DNA of 64,000 nucleotides, from the NCBI RefSeq assembly GCF_046480435.1, contig NZ_PKGC01000008.1; one strand, written 5' to 3'. Made by a program: the position numbers and the translations under genes. How positions within the stretch are numbered: the first letter of the stretch is position 1; every line of letters starts with the position of its first letter. Below are positions 44,290 through 53,289 of this stretch, one piece after another. The notes under the pieces are model-generated. The model was not told where the DNA came from and ran no database searches. It worked only from the letters and a program-made list of their open reading frames with translations. Source of the stretch: Limnospira platensis (GTDB taxonomy: Bacteria > Cyanobacteriota > Cyanobacteriia > Cyanobacteriales > Microcoleaceae).

Positions 44290-45846
44290 ATGGATGCCGA
44301 AGAACTGCTGCTAGAATACCAATCCGGGAACCGTGATTTTAGTGCCATTCTGCTATGTGAAGCCAATCTGAGCCGGGTCAATCTTAGTCAGGCTAATTTT
44401 ACCGAAGCCGTTTTGAGCGTTACCAACTTTAGCGGAGCCAACCTAACAGGCGTTAACCTAACTCGAGCCAAACTGAACGTTTCCAAACTTAGCGGCGCTA
44501 TTCTCCAGGGAGCCAACCTCAATGAAGCAGTTCTCAACGTCGCCAACCTGATCAGAGCTGATCTCAGTCAAGCCAACCTCGTCGATGCGTCCTTAATTCG
44601 GGCCGAACTAATGCGAGCCGAACTCAGCGAAGCCGTAGTCAATGGGGCGAATTTAACCGAAGCAGATTTAAGAGAAGCCACCCTCAGACACGCCGACCTC
44701 CAACAAACCAATTTATCCGGCGCTAACCTATCAGAAGCCTGTTTAATTCTCAGTAACCTAGAAAGATCCAACCTAACCCGTGCTGATCTTACACGAGCCG
44801 ATCTCAGGGGGGTTAATCTCCGTAACGCTGAACTGCGACAAGCTGAACTAAATGGCGCAGATCTTCGTGGTGCTAACCTGAGTGGCGCAAATCTCCGCTG
44901 GGCGAATTTAAGTGGTGCTAACCTGAGTGGCGCCAACTTAGAAGCCACCCAATTAAGTGGCGCAAGTTTACGCGGTGCTAATCTTAGTGGCGCAAGTTTA
45001 CTCAATTGTAGCGCCATTCATGCTGATTTAACCCAAGCTAATTTGATAGACTGTGACTGGACAGATGCTAACCTGCGAAGTTCCGCATTGACAGGAACTA
45101 AACTTTATGGAGTTTCCAGATTTAGTTTAATTGCAGATGAGATCACCTGCGATTGGATTGATCTGAGTCCTAACGGTGATGGTAGCAAAATACAGCGTTT
45201 TAGTTCCCAACAAGCTCATCAATTTTTTAACGTTGAATCTCCCACAGTTCAAATCCGTATTAATGCCCCCCTAGACCCAGATACCCACTGCATTTTAGCT
45301 TCCATATATCGGCAAATTATCCAACACTATCCCTTTATAAAATCTCCCCCTAGCATTGATATAGGTTCGCGCCGAACCCTCTTATCGTTTAGAATAGATG
45401 AGGAACAGCTATTTATGACAGCTTATGTAGTGATTCTACCCTTTGCAGATGTCGCCAAAACCAGAGAGTGTATTCTGGAATCATTGCGGATGCTCACCTT
45501 GGAAAATAGTTCTCAAATGGGAGTCAGATTATCTAACCAAGTGATTCAGTTTGGCATCGATATAATTAAAAAAATCAGCCGTTTAGAAGACCATTTGTTA
45601 TCGGAAAAGTTACAGGAAGAAATTGACGGGAATCATCCATTTTTTAACCATCCTACTCAAACCATTTTAAGTAACTTAGTCGGGGAATATTTAGCTATTC
45701 ATAGCCATCCCGAATTTGGGAGGAAGTTTAGTCATATTCCTGGGTTGATGGATTTATCCAAAATCACACCCGAAAAATATCGGGAAATGGCGATGGCAAC
45801 CCCAGATATTTTCACCAGTTTTGTAGCCAGCTTTGATGCCAAATAA
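44290..45846 (+). CDS. Pentapeptide-repeat protein with C-terminal domain, copy A
   Basis: A 518-residue protein. An N-cap YQSGNRDFSAILL leads into about 50 pentapeptide repeats (roughly residues 18-270, consensus A[N/D]L[S/T/R]x), which form a right-handed quadrilateral beta-helix. A separate C-terminal domain of about 240 residues starts at RFSLIADEITCDWIDLSPNGD and continues with an alpha/beta pattern (SPPSIDIGSRRTLLSFRI; AYVVILPFADVAKTRECILESLR). No signal peptide is seen, so it is probably cytoplasmic. ATG 44290 is chosen over the upstream TTG. The next gene is a paralogue with the same layout. Confidence 0.88.
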   Translation: MDAEELLLEYQSGNRDFSAILLCEANLSRVNLSQANFTEAVLSVTNFSGANLTGVNLTRAKLNVSKLSGAILQGANLNEAVLNVANLIRADLSQANLVDASLIRAELMRAELSEAVVNGANLTEADLREATLRHADLQQTNLSGANLSEACLILSNLERSNLTRADLTRADLRGVNLRNAELRQAELNGADLRGANLSGANLRWANLSGANLSGANLEATQLSGASLRGANLSGASLLNCSAIHADLTQANLIDCDWTDANLRSSALTGTKLYGVSRFSLIADEITCDWIDLSPNGDGSKIQRFSSQQAHQFFNVESPTVQIRINAPLDPDTHCILASIYRQIIQHYPFIKSPPSIDIGSRRTLLSFRIDEEQLFMTAYVVILPFADVAKTRECILESLRMLTLENSSQMGVRLSNQVIQFGIDIIKKISRLEDHLLSEKLQEEIDGNHPFFNHPTQTILSNLVGEYLAIHSHPEFGRKFSHIPGLMDLSKITPEKYREMAMATPDIFTSFVASFDAK

Positions 45847-45923
45847 AGTCATCACAAATACTCTATCTCCCTCGTTAATTGCTCTCTTAATTATTTGTAC
45901 ATCAACAGTGAATTTTCCACAGA

Positions 45924-47477
45924 ATGACAGATACTAACAACCATCAAAATTCTGAGAGTGACGTTCTTAAAGTTTATGAAATTGTCAAAAAATATCGAGA
46001 TGGAGAACGAGATTTTGAGGACATAAATTTAAACGAAATTAATTTGAGTCGAATTAACCTAGCCGGAGCTAATTTAAGTGGTGCATCCTTGAGTGTAGCT
46101 AATTTAAGCGCCTCGGATTTAAGGGAAGTTAATTTGACTCGTGCTAATCTGAATGTAGCTCGATTAAGTAATGCTAATCTCACCAAAGCTATTTTAAATC
46201 AAGCCACCATTAATGTAGCTAATTTGGTGAGAGCAGATTTAACGGAAGCACAGTTAATTAACACCCTATTAATTAGAGCAGAATTAGTTAGGGCGAAACT
46301 CAGTAAAGCTAACTTCACCCAAGCCAACTTAAATGGGGCTGATCTGCGAGAAAGCAAACTTCAGCAGACTAACTTTAATGGTGCTAATTTAAGTGGTGCG
46401 AACCTGCGAGGTGTTTCTGGAGCTTTAACTAAATTTACGAAAACCGACCTACGAGGAGCGGATTTACTTAAAGCGAATTTACCTAAAGCTGATTTTACTA
46501 ATGCGGAATTAAGACAAGCAAATCTGACCTATGCGAACTTGAGTAATGCTGATTTTAGTGGTGCAAATCTGCGCTGGACTGACCTACAAGGTGCAGACCT
46601 GAGTGGTGCAAATTTGACAGAGGCTAACCTCAGTGGTGCTAATTTATCCGGTGCTAATTTAAGCAGCGCGGTGTTAGTAAAGGCTAGTTTAGTTCACGCT
46701 GACTTGAGCCAAGCTAACTTAATTAGAGCGAATTGGAGTGGCGCAGACTTGTCAGGAGCGACATTAACTGGCGCTAAACTTTATCAAGTTTCTAGGTTTA
46801 ATCTAAAAGCTGATGAGATTACCTGTGAATGGGTAGATTTGAGTGCTAATGGTGATCATAGTCAGGTTTATCATTTGGATCGGGAAACTCTCCGAAAGTT
46901 TTTTAATCAAACTCGACCCAGAGTTGAGATTATGGTTAATTCTCCCTTAGATCAAGATGGGAATATAGCCTTAGCTACTATTTACTACAAAATTGCTCAA
47001 GAGTTTCCAATTATGGAAAGTCCCCCCAGCATAGAAATAGACGATCGCACTACAAAACTCACATTTATTGCTAACCAAGAACAAGAATTATTTGCCATTA
47101 GCTGTCTGGCTATTTTGCCCTTTGATGATGCTTCCCAAACCCAGAAAAATATCGTTAATTTACTGCGTCAGATTCAAGATTCTACCCTTGAAAAAGAGCG
47201 GCGATCGCAATTATTAAGCGCTATGGGTCAAGTGATTACCAAAATTAATGAGATGAAAAAAATAGCCCGCACCATTCGCTCAGAATTCAATCCGCTATTT
47301 TTTAGTAAACCCACCCGCACCCAATTAACTAATTGCAGCCAGAAAATGATTATGGTTCATGAAAATTCCCAAATCAGCAAACTAAATCCCTCTCCCCATA
47401 GTAGTGCCGAGGTGGGTTATGCCCCGAATTTTGACCAGGTGATGGCTTTTATTAACAGTTTTAATGATCTACCCTAA
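45924..47477 (+). CDS. Pentapeptide-repeat protein with C-terminal domain, copy B
   Basis: A 517-residue paralogue of the preceding gene, 77 bp downstream. The N-cap is YRDGERDFEDINL, repeats cover about residues 30-280, and the C-terminal domain begins RFNLKADEITCEWVDLSANGD. It keeps the SPPSIEIDD and LAILPFDDASQTQ blocks of copy A. Repeat-region DNA has diverged, so the duplication is not recent. Both copies are probably co-transcribed. Molecular function is unknown; the C-terminal domain seems to be a cyanobacterial pentapeptide-associated module. Confidence 0.88.
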   Translation: MTDTNNHQNSESDVLKVYEIVKKYRDGERDFEDINLNEINLSRINLAGANLSGASLSVANLSASDLREVNLTRANLNVARLSNANLTKAILNQATINVANLVRADLTEAQLINTLLIRAELVRAKLSKANFTQANLNGADLRESKLQQTNFNGANLSGANLRGVSGALTKFTKTDLRGADLLKANLPKADFTNAELRQANLTYANLSNADFSGANLRWTDLQGADLSGANLTEANLSGANLSGANLSSAVLVKASLVHADLSQANLIRANWSGADLSGATLTGAKLYQVSRFNLKADEITCEWVDLSANGDHSQVYHLDRETLRKFFNQTRPRVEIMVNSPLDQDGNIALATIYYKIAQEFPIMESPPSIEIDDRTTKLTFIANQEQELFAISCLAILPFDDASQTQKNIVNLLRQIQDSTLEKERRSQLLSAMGQVITKINEMKKIARTIRSEFNPLFFSKPTRTQLTNCSQKMIMVHENSQISKLNPSPHSSAEVGYAPNFDQVMAFINSFNDLP

Positions 47478-47560
47478 AAGTATCATCAAATCTCCAGGTT
47501 AACCATTAATCATTAATTGTAATCATTAATTGGGCCAGGTTCGATCCAGTCACTGGTTCG

Positions 47561-49225
47561 GTGTTCTGCTCGCCACAAGCTAAACTAGAAGTCAATGGGC
47601 TGAAGTTGAGAACCATCTTAACCTCTGGGACATTACTAAATATTTGGCTTGATAACCCTGTGATTGAAGTAGAAGCACATAATCTGGTTCGTCGTTTGGT
47701 GCAGTCCGTTGGTAACATGGACTGGCCCCACTATTTGACAATGACAAGATTAGTGGCGCGCGCGTTGCGTTTGGGACGTAGTGCATTAATTCAAACTGGG
47801 GTGAGGCCACAAATCCGGGAGCATCCCTATCGGTTTAGTTATCTAATTCCGGTTTTAGTTTGGGGAAAAGCTAGTGTGATCGTTGCCTCCGAAGCGGTAA
47901 TTGAGCAACTTTTGACGGTGGAAATTCCCAAAATTCAGGGTATTACAGATGCAGATGATCAGAAATTACCCCTGATGCCGATTCAAAAGGGCGATCGCTG
48001 GCCAAGTAGAGATTTTCAGGGTTTGCTACTGACCACCCCTCAAATATGGTTAGCAGATAGATTAGGCGATAACCAGCACTTTCCCCCACATATTCCCACC
48101 ATTATTGATGATGCCGATAATTTAGAACAGTGGAGTCGCGATCGCCTCACCGCCGCCCTAGAATGGTCAGATTGGACCCTATTAACCCAGAAGCGACCAG
48201 AATGGCGAGACACCCTCGAGTTAACCCAAGTGCGTCTAATTCGCTCAATTTTCGCCCACCCAGCTAATCTTTATGGTTGTCATCTCCTCGATGAGGAAGA
48301 ACAGGATATTCTCCAAAATCTGTTTTTGACTCTTACACAACCCACAGAATCAACTACTACCTCAGCCGAAACCTCTAGTCAACGCTTAGACTCTCGGTGG
48401 CATGAGTTTTACCATCAATGGTTATCTGACAATCAACTAAAGTGGGTAGAAGTTGACCGCGCCCAGGGTTCATTCAAATTATATTGCAGTCCCCTAGAAG
48501 TGGCTTCAGCTTTGAGTCCCATTTGGGAACAACAACCCGTAGTATTGATTGGCGGCGCTTTAGACTTGGATAAAAACGCTCCCATTTATCGTCAGATCAT
48601 GGGATTAGGGGATTTAACCTGTGTTAAATTTACACCCGATCGCCAAAGCCAATTAATCCAACTTTATCTACCTTCTGGGATACCGATGCCAAATACACCC
48701 CAGTTTGAGAAGGCATTAATTGAGCAATTGCGGACCTTGCTATGTATGAGTATCAATATTAGTGGTTTGAAAGTTTTATTAGTTGAGGATATTCCCCTCA
48801 AAGGAAAAGTGGCGGCGGTGTTAGCTTCAGAGTTTGGGTCCCTAGTTCAGGTGGAAACCACAGCTATCAGCGAAACAGGGGTTTTAGTGACCGGTTGGCA
48901 ATTTTGGCGAAACCATCAGCATCAGTTCATTTCTCCCCATTTATTAGCGATCGCCACTTTACCGTTACCCTCCCTAGAAAATCCCCTAGTAGCTGGGAGG
49001 GTCGCCTACTACAAACAGCAACGCCAGGACTGGTTTCGGCTATATTTACTCCCCGCCGCATTAACAGAGTTACAGGGGGCTGTCGCTCCCGTTCGCCACA
49101 AACAAGGTATCGTAGCCCTATTAGATAGTCGGGTCACTCGTCGCACCTATGGAAAACAGGTACTAACAGCCCTCAGTCCCCACGTTCAAATCGATTATCT
49201 CGACACCACTTGGTTAAATATTTAA
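47561..49225 (+). CDS. DinG/XPD-like helicase-related protein lacking Walker A
   Basis: A protein of up to 554 residues with a DinG-like layout but degenerate motifs. The Walker A position, expected after LTMTRLVARALRLGRSALIQTG, reads VRPQIREHPYRFSYLIP with no GKT/S. The DEAH box is replaced by DDADNLE (TIIDDADNLEQW). The second half follows the Helicase_C_2 plan: QQPVVLIGGALDLD, KVLLVEDIPLKGKVAAVLASEFG, then LPLPSLENPLVAGRV and RHKQGIVALLDSRVTRRTYGKQ. It is likely a non-catalytic helicase paralogue, a type found in many cyanobacteria from memory. The start is unsure: GTG 47561, or GTG 47660 (VIEVEAHNLVRR), which may fit homologues better. Confidence 0.8.
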   Translation: MFCSPQAKLEVNGLKLRTILTSGTLLNIWLDNPVIEVEAHNLVRRLVQSVGNMDWPHYLTMTRLVARALRLGRSALIQTGVRPQIREHPYRFSYLIPVLVWGKASVIVASEAVIEQLLTVEIPKIQGITDADDQKLPLMPIQKGDRWPSRDFQGLLLTTPQIWLADRLGDNQHFPPHIPTIIDDADNLEQWSRDRLTAALEWSDWTLLTQKRPEWRDTLELTQVRLIRSIFAHPANLYGCHLLDEEEQDILQNLFLTLTQPTESTTTSAETSSQRLDSRWHEFYHQWLSDNQLKWVEVDRAQGSFKLYCSPLEVASALSPIWEQQPVVLIGGALDLDKNAPIYRQIMGLGDLTCVKFTPDRQSQLIQLYLPSGIPMPNTPQFEKALIEQLRTLLCMSINISGLKVLLVEDIPLKGKVAAVLASEFGSLVQVETTAISETGVLVTGWQFWRNHQHQFISPHLLAIATLPLPSLENPLVAGRVAYYKQQRQDWFRLYLLPAALTELQGAVAPVRHKQGIVALLDSRVTRRTYGKQVLTALSPHVQIDYLDTTWLNI

Positions 49226-49259
49226 TGGGCTTGATTGTCCTTGCCAACAGTGCTATTAT

Positions 49260-49287
49260 GGGCTAAATTCCGTTAGCCCTTTAGGGC
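49260..49287 (+). terminator. Two overlapping alternative hairpins
   Basis: GGGCTAA (49260-49266) pairs with TTAGCCC (49273-49279), while GCCC (49276-49279) can instead pair with GGGC (49284-49287). A T7-A7 run follows at about 49304. It lies between the helicase-like gene and the solute-binding protein. It may be a terminator with a competing structure. Confidence 0.4.
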
Positions 49288-49325
49288 AAAGTTTTCAACC
49301 AACTTTTTTTAAAAAAATTGCGACA

Positions 49326-50174
49326 ATGAATCAAAAATTAGCAATTTCCCTACTTAGCTTAGTCCTGAGTGTTGGCTTTACTGGTGTAGCTGGGGCGGAA
49401 ACGGTTTTAGAACAAATTGGACGAACCGGAGTCCTGCGGGCGGGTGTACGGACTGATGCGGTTCCCTTTAGCTATTTAAACGATAATGGCGATATCGAGG
49501 GATATTCTGTCGATTTGATTAGGTTGATTCATGGTCGCCTCCAAGAGAAGCTAAACCAGCCTATCCGGTTGGAGATGACTACTGTTACACTTCAAGATCG
49601 CTTTGACCAGGTGCAACAGGGAAACCTAGACCTAGTGTGCGAAGCTACTAGCATCACCGCTGAACGGGAAAATGGGGTGGATTTTTCTACTCCCTTTTTT
49701 GTGACGGGGATTCAGATGTTAGTCAAAACTGAAAATCGCGATCGCCTTGACCCCACCCAACTATCCGAAACAGACATTTCAACCGTTAGCTTGGAACGGG
49801 TTACCATTGGATTTTTAGAATCTACCACCACTGATAGCGAGTTGCGCCCAGTTTACCCAGAAGCCCAATGGGAAGCCGTCCCTAGCCGCGCTGAAGGTAT
49901 CCGCCGCTTACAGGAGGGGGAATTACAAGGCATTGTTAGTGATGGTATTCTGTTGCTTGGACAATTGTGGAAAGATGGGAGAACCCGCCAGAACTTTCAA
50001 CTGGTTCCCAGCCAACCCCTGACCTTCGAGAATTACGGATGTATCCTACCAATGAACAGCCGGGAGTGGAGCCGAGTAGTTAATTCAACTATTGCCAGCC
50101 CAGAAAACACTACCCTTTGGAATCAATGGTTTGATACCAACCAAGGTAGGTTCCCTTATCGTAAATTTGAATAA
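49326..50174 (+). CDS. Periplasmic amino-acid-binding protein (SBP family 3)
   Basis: A 282-residue extracellular solute-binding protein. The signal peptide MNQKLAISLLSLVLSVGFTGVAGA is followed by LEQIGRTGVLRAGVRTDAVPFSYLNDNGDIEGYSVDLI, the family 3 entry, and LDLVCEATSITAERENGVDFSTPFFVTGIQMLV. Such proteins feed polar amino acids to ABC permeases. No permease gene is next to it, so it may serve a remote transporter or act as a sensor. The C-terminal half (SRAEGIRRLQEGELQGIVSDGILLLGQL) is complete. The gene appears monocistronic. Confidence 0.9.
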   Translation: MNQKLAISLLSLVLSVGFTGVAGAETVLEQIGRTGVLRAGVRTDAVPFSYLNDNGDIEGYSVDLIRLIHGRLQEKLNQPIRLEMTTVTLQDRFDQVQQGNLDLVCEATSITAERENGVDFSTPFFVTGIQMLVKTENRDRLDPTQLSETDISTVSLERVTIGFLESTTTDSELRPVYPEAQWEAVPSRAEGIRRLQEGELQGIVSDGILLLGQLWKDGRTRQNFQLVPSQPLTFENYGCILPMNSREWSRVVNSTIASPENTTLWNQWFDTNQGRFPYRKFE

Positions 50175-50281
50175 GTATTGACCGAGAATATGCCGATCAA
50201 CAAACCGGGAAATATTGAGGGTGTTTCTCGTGTTTTGGGGAGGTGAAATCAATCGTATATTCTGCCTGCATGAGTTATAAT

Positions 50282-50485
50282 TTACTCAACAACGTGGAGT
50301 AACCCCCGACGTAGGCGATCGAATACTTCGTTAATGCAGTCGTGTTCTTCATCGCTTAGACATTCCTTTGATAGAAGCAAGTACATAAGTTGCTTTTGAT
50401 CCTCGCGGGTGATCTTGCGAGAAACAAAGATGCGCTCAATTAGAGCATCGAGATTGTTAGATGAGGGTGAGAATTGCGCCAGCAT
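50282..50485 (-). CDS. Small conserved cyanobacterial protein
   Basis: A 67-residue acidic helical protein: MLAQFSPSSNNLDALIERIFVSRKITREDQKQLMYLLLSKECLSDEEHDCINEVFDRLRRGLLHVVE. The central KITREDQ and the ending DRLRRGLL look like a motif repeated across small cyanobacterial hypotheticals, as I remember them. Function is unknown. It lies alone on the minus strand between two plus-strand genes. Confidence 0.7.
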   Translation of the reverse strand: MLAQFSPSSNNLDALIERIFVSRKITREDQKQLMYLLLSKECLSDEEHDCINEVFDRLRRGLLHVVE

Positions 50486-50684
50486 GGGAACTCAGATAAC
50501 GCTATGTTGCTATTATCTTACCTTTTGGGCATTATGAAAGTGATAGATCGCGTCAGCAATTGTGATTATGATCAAGATCAAACCTGATTGATATCACAAT
50601 GACCCGATATACCACCCAAGTCCTAGCGAAAATGGTATAGAATAAAGGTTCATGAACGCTTACTCGCGCTACCGGAGATCTGCC

Positions 50685-51455
50685 ATGAAATTCCCAATTC
50701 TGACGATGATTACCCTGTCGCTTGCTATCCTACCAATGACTCCGGTGCGAGCCAGTAATTTACAGGATATCCGACAACTCCTGTCTACTAAAGAATGTGA
50801 AAACTGCAACCTGACTAATGCGGGTTTGGTGTTAGCAGATCTCAGCGGGGCGAACCTGACCGGGGCGAACCTGACCGGGGCGAACCTCAGTCGTGCGAAC
50901 CTGACCGGGGCGAACCTGACCGGGGCGAACCTGACTGGGGCGAGTTTATTTGGGGCGAACCTGACCGGGGCGAACCTGACCGGGGCGAACCTGGCGGGGT
51001 CAGATTTGCGGGGGGCTTATTTAGCTAATGCGATCGCCGTTGATGCTAATATTACTGAGGCTCAATTAATTGGAGTGGTGGGACTCCCGACTAATATTGG
51101 TAATGCGGAGGACTTCTATCGCCTGGGAGTTAAAGAAGCCTTAGAAGGGAACTACAGAAATGCCATAGACCACTACAACCGCGCACTGAGTCTCAATCCT
51201 AACCTGGCGGCGGCTTATTTTGCTCGCAGTATGGCTTGGGCCGATTTGGGTGATTTAAATAGAGCTATGTCAGATGCTAAACAGGCTCAAGAACTATATA
51301 ATAGATTGGGGAGCCAGGAAGGGCAGGAAATTGCTGCTCAGTTGATGGAAATTATCGAATTTCGTCAAAATCCCCAGGAACTGAGAGCGCGTAATGGCGG
51401 GGTTATGGAACTTCTGGAAAGTGCGACTCCCCTACTGTTAAGATTTCTGTTCTAA
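50685..51455 (+). CDS. Secreted pentapeptide-repeat and TPR protein
   Basis: A 256-residue protein. The signal peptide MKFPILTMITLSLAILPMTPVRAS is followed by LLSTKECENCNLTNAGLVLADL, a common two-cysteine entry to such repeats. About 16 pentapeptides follow, mostly ANLTG, written by near-identical DNA. Then comes a short TPR pair (EALEGNYRNAIDHYNRALSLNPNLAAAYFARSMAWADLGDLNRAMSDAKQA). ATG 50685 has a GGAG eight bases upstream; the in-frame ATG at 50652 would put a basic peptide before the signal and is rejected. It probably sits in the periplasm or thylakoid lumen. Function is unknown. Confidence 0.85.
   Translation: MKFPILTMITLSLAILPMTPVRASNLQDIRQLLSTKECENCNLTNAGLVLADLSGANLTGANLTGANLSRANLTGANLTGANLTGASLFGANLTGANLTGANLAGSDLRGAYLANAIAVDANITEAQLIGVVGLPTNIGNAEDFYRLGVKEALEGNYRNAIDHYNRALSLNPNLAAAYFARSMAWADLGDLNRAMSDAKQAQELYNRLGSQEGQEIAAQLMEIIEFRQNPQELRARNGGVMELLESATPLLLRFLF
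50841..51000 (+). repeat. 15-bp tandem array (GCGAACCTGACCGGG units)
   Basis: About ten 15-bp units, most exactly GCGAACCTGACCGGG in rotation, with a few variant units (one Ser-Arg, one Ser-Leu-Phe, one Ala). The array codes for the ANLTG pentapeptides of the secreted protein. Such DNA identity is unusual among the pentapeptide genes here, whose repeats have diverged, and points to recent slippage expansion. Confidence 0.9.
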
Positions 51456-51517
51456 GCAGAAAAAATTGATAAGGCACTACTGTTGGTTTAATGCGAGTTT
51501 TGATGGAGTTGTAGACT

Positions 51518-53254
51518 ATGGGCGATCGCCAAAATCAATCTTTTTGGGATTCGGTAAACCAGAAAGTATCCGGTCTGCCTAAAAATTTGAGTCGACAAGC
51601 ATCAGAGTTGGGTAAATCCATGAGCGATCAGGCTACAGAAACAGCTCGAAAAACAGCGACTGAGGTGGGGGATTCGATTACTCATCGTGCTTCCGAAGTG
51701 GGGAAAGTGGCACTGCATCAAGCCACCAAATCCGGCGCTTCTGTGGTTAAACACGCTCAAGGATGGGTGGAAAATATTTATCCAGAAGCCGAGGACGAAA
51801 TCCCCACTAATCCCGAATATGACTGGAGTACAGATGAGCTTTATCATATTTTTGTACCTGCTCAAATTGCTACCAATGGGGGGACTCAAATGGTGATGGT
51901 AAAAACAGGTAAAAGATATGAAGTTAAAATCCCAGCCCATAGCTCAGAGGGAGCTAATCTGCGTCTGAAAGGATGTGGATTGCAGGGGGAGGATGCCTTT
52001 TTGATTTTGCATACTTTCTGGAACCAGCTATCTGATAATATTGACCGTAAAATTAATAACCTCATTGTCCAATCTCCTATTCATGACCGCAGTAAAATTA
52101 GATGTTTTCAAGCCTATAATCATCTGCAATCAGGCTCGGTTATCAAAGACCCGCCAGCCCTGAATTTGCTTGATTATCTGTTTATATCTTCCCCCTATTC
52201 AGAGTTAATGCAACGGTATCTTATTGCCAGTTATAACTCGCGATTAATGGCTATTGAAAGATGTATGGAATTAGCCTTAAATGCCGGGGAATTAGAACTA
52301 ACAGAACAACGATCTATCCGCAGCACTTATCAATATTTGCGTGCGGGGGAGATGATTACTGATTTAGACAGCCTCACTCGTCTGGATGCCATAATTTTAC
52401 ATTCCTCCCTCCCTAAGATGCTCAAACAATATTATCTGAGATGTAGTGCGATGGCTTGGGCAATGACTGTAGATGCCATAATTGTTAATAGTATTAATAC
52501 CAGCCAGACGATTGCACAGGAAGAACGACCAGATTTTTTATCTATATTTACCAAGTTTCGTCAGGGGAAAAATATTCGGAATCAGCCCCAATTTAAACGC
52601 TTTGAGGCTTGGATAGCACAAGCCGAAATTCCCCCAGTGTGTCAGGTGATTTTTTACCTATGGCGAGAAGGTAGCTTTCTGTTGAACAGTGAATTACTAT
52701 CACAGGATTGGGAACAGTCCTGGAAAGCGATCGCTACTGCGAAAGCCTATATAAACGAGACACAACCTCAACCCTCGGTCAATTTACCCCCCATTGAAGT
52801 TTTACCTGGAACTCTAGCCGAGTCAGCCTATAACAGTGTCTCCCGTGGTGGTTTAGGTCTGTTGTCCGGAAGACCAATGCTAGAGGGGATAACAGGATTA
52901 ATTGAAACAGCCGCCCAAGTAGCGATCGCCCAAGTAGCCTTACTTCCCGCTACCGAAAAAATGGCTTTAGGTATAGGCCATGATAGCGATCGCACCACCA
53001 CAGCCACAGGTAAAAATTGGCAAGCCGTGGGTTCCTTTGGAGACACACCCAACCCTCGATCTAGTAAATTATCTGGCTTACCTGCCTATAGAGACATGAT
53101 CACAGAACTCCAAGGCTTACAAGCCATAACTCAGCCGGGGGAGTGGCTGCCGGAAAGAGTGTTATCTTCTCAATTCAACGTCAGACAATTATTTACATAT
53201 CAGAAAACTCGTCAGCAAACCATTAAAGCCTTGGAAACTCAGATGTATGCCTAA
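51518..53254 (+). CDS. Protein with DnaJ C-terminal-like segment and LEA-like N-terminus
   Basis: A 578-residue protein. Residues 1-90 are amphipathic and rich in Ala/Thr/Ser/Lys (SRQASELGKSMSDQATETARKTATEVG), like LEA or membrane-skimming helices. Residues about 105-155 (ELYHIFVPAQIATNGGTQMVMVKTGKRYEVKIPAHSSEGANLRLKGCG) resemble the substrate-binding C-terminal domain of DnaJ, with no J domain. The remaining 400 residues are mostly helical with no match I recognise. No signal peptide. It may bind partners through the DnaJ-like segment, which is inference. ATG follows a purine-rich leader. Confidence 0.65.
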   Translation: MGDRQNQSFWDSVNQKVSGLPKNLSRQASELGKSMSDQATETARKTATEVGDSITHRASEVGKVALHQATKSGASVVKHAQGWVENIYPEAEDEIPTNPEYDWSTDELYHIFVPAQIATNGGTQMVMVKTGKRYEVKIPAHSSEGANLRLKGCGLQGEDAFLILHTFWNQLSDNIDRKINNLIVQSPIHDRSKIRCFQAYNHLQSGSVIKDPPALNLLDYLFISSPYSELMQRYLIASYNSRLMAIERCMELALNAGELELTEQRSIRSTYQYLRAGEMITDLDSLTRLDAIILHSSLPKMLKQYYLRCSAMAWAMTVDAIIVNSINTSQTIAQEERPDFLSIFTKFRQGKNIRNQPQFKRFEAWIAQAEIPPVCQVIFYLWREGSFLLNSELLSQDWEQSWKAIATAKAYINETQPQPSVNLPPIEVLPGTLAESAYNSVSRGGLGLLSGRPMLEGITGLIETAAQVAIAQVALLPATEKMALGIGHDSDRTTTATGKNWQAVGSFGDTPNPRSSKLSGLPAYRDMITELQGLQAITQPGEWLPERVLSSQFNVRQLFTYQKTRQQTIKALETQMYA

Positions 53255-53289
53255 TCATACAGCCCCCTGCCATGCCACTGCTCAGTACA

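Noticed and set aside
44568..45017. Long reverse-strand ORF opposite the pentapeptide gene, and similar ones at 63087-63422 and 15074-15331
   Set aside because: They are artefacts of the repeat codon pattern read in antisense, giving LAPLRLAPxKLA-type low-complexity protein.
47539..47560. A GGTTCGATCC string resembling a tRNA T-loop
   Set aside because: The flanks do not form a T-stem, no acceptor or anticodon arm lies upstream, and the stretch overlaps the leader of the helicase-like gene.
50841..51000. 15-bp repeat array considered as a CRISPR or other non-coding repeat
   Set aside because: Repeats are contiguous without spacers, keep one reading frame and encode pentapeptides.
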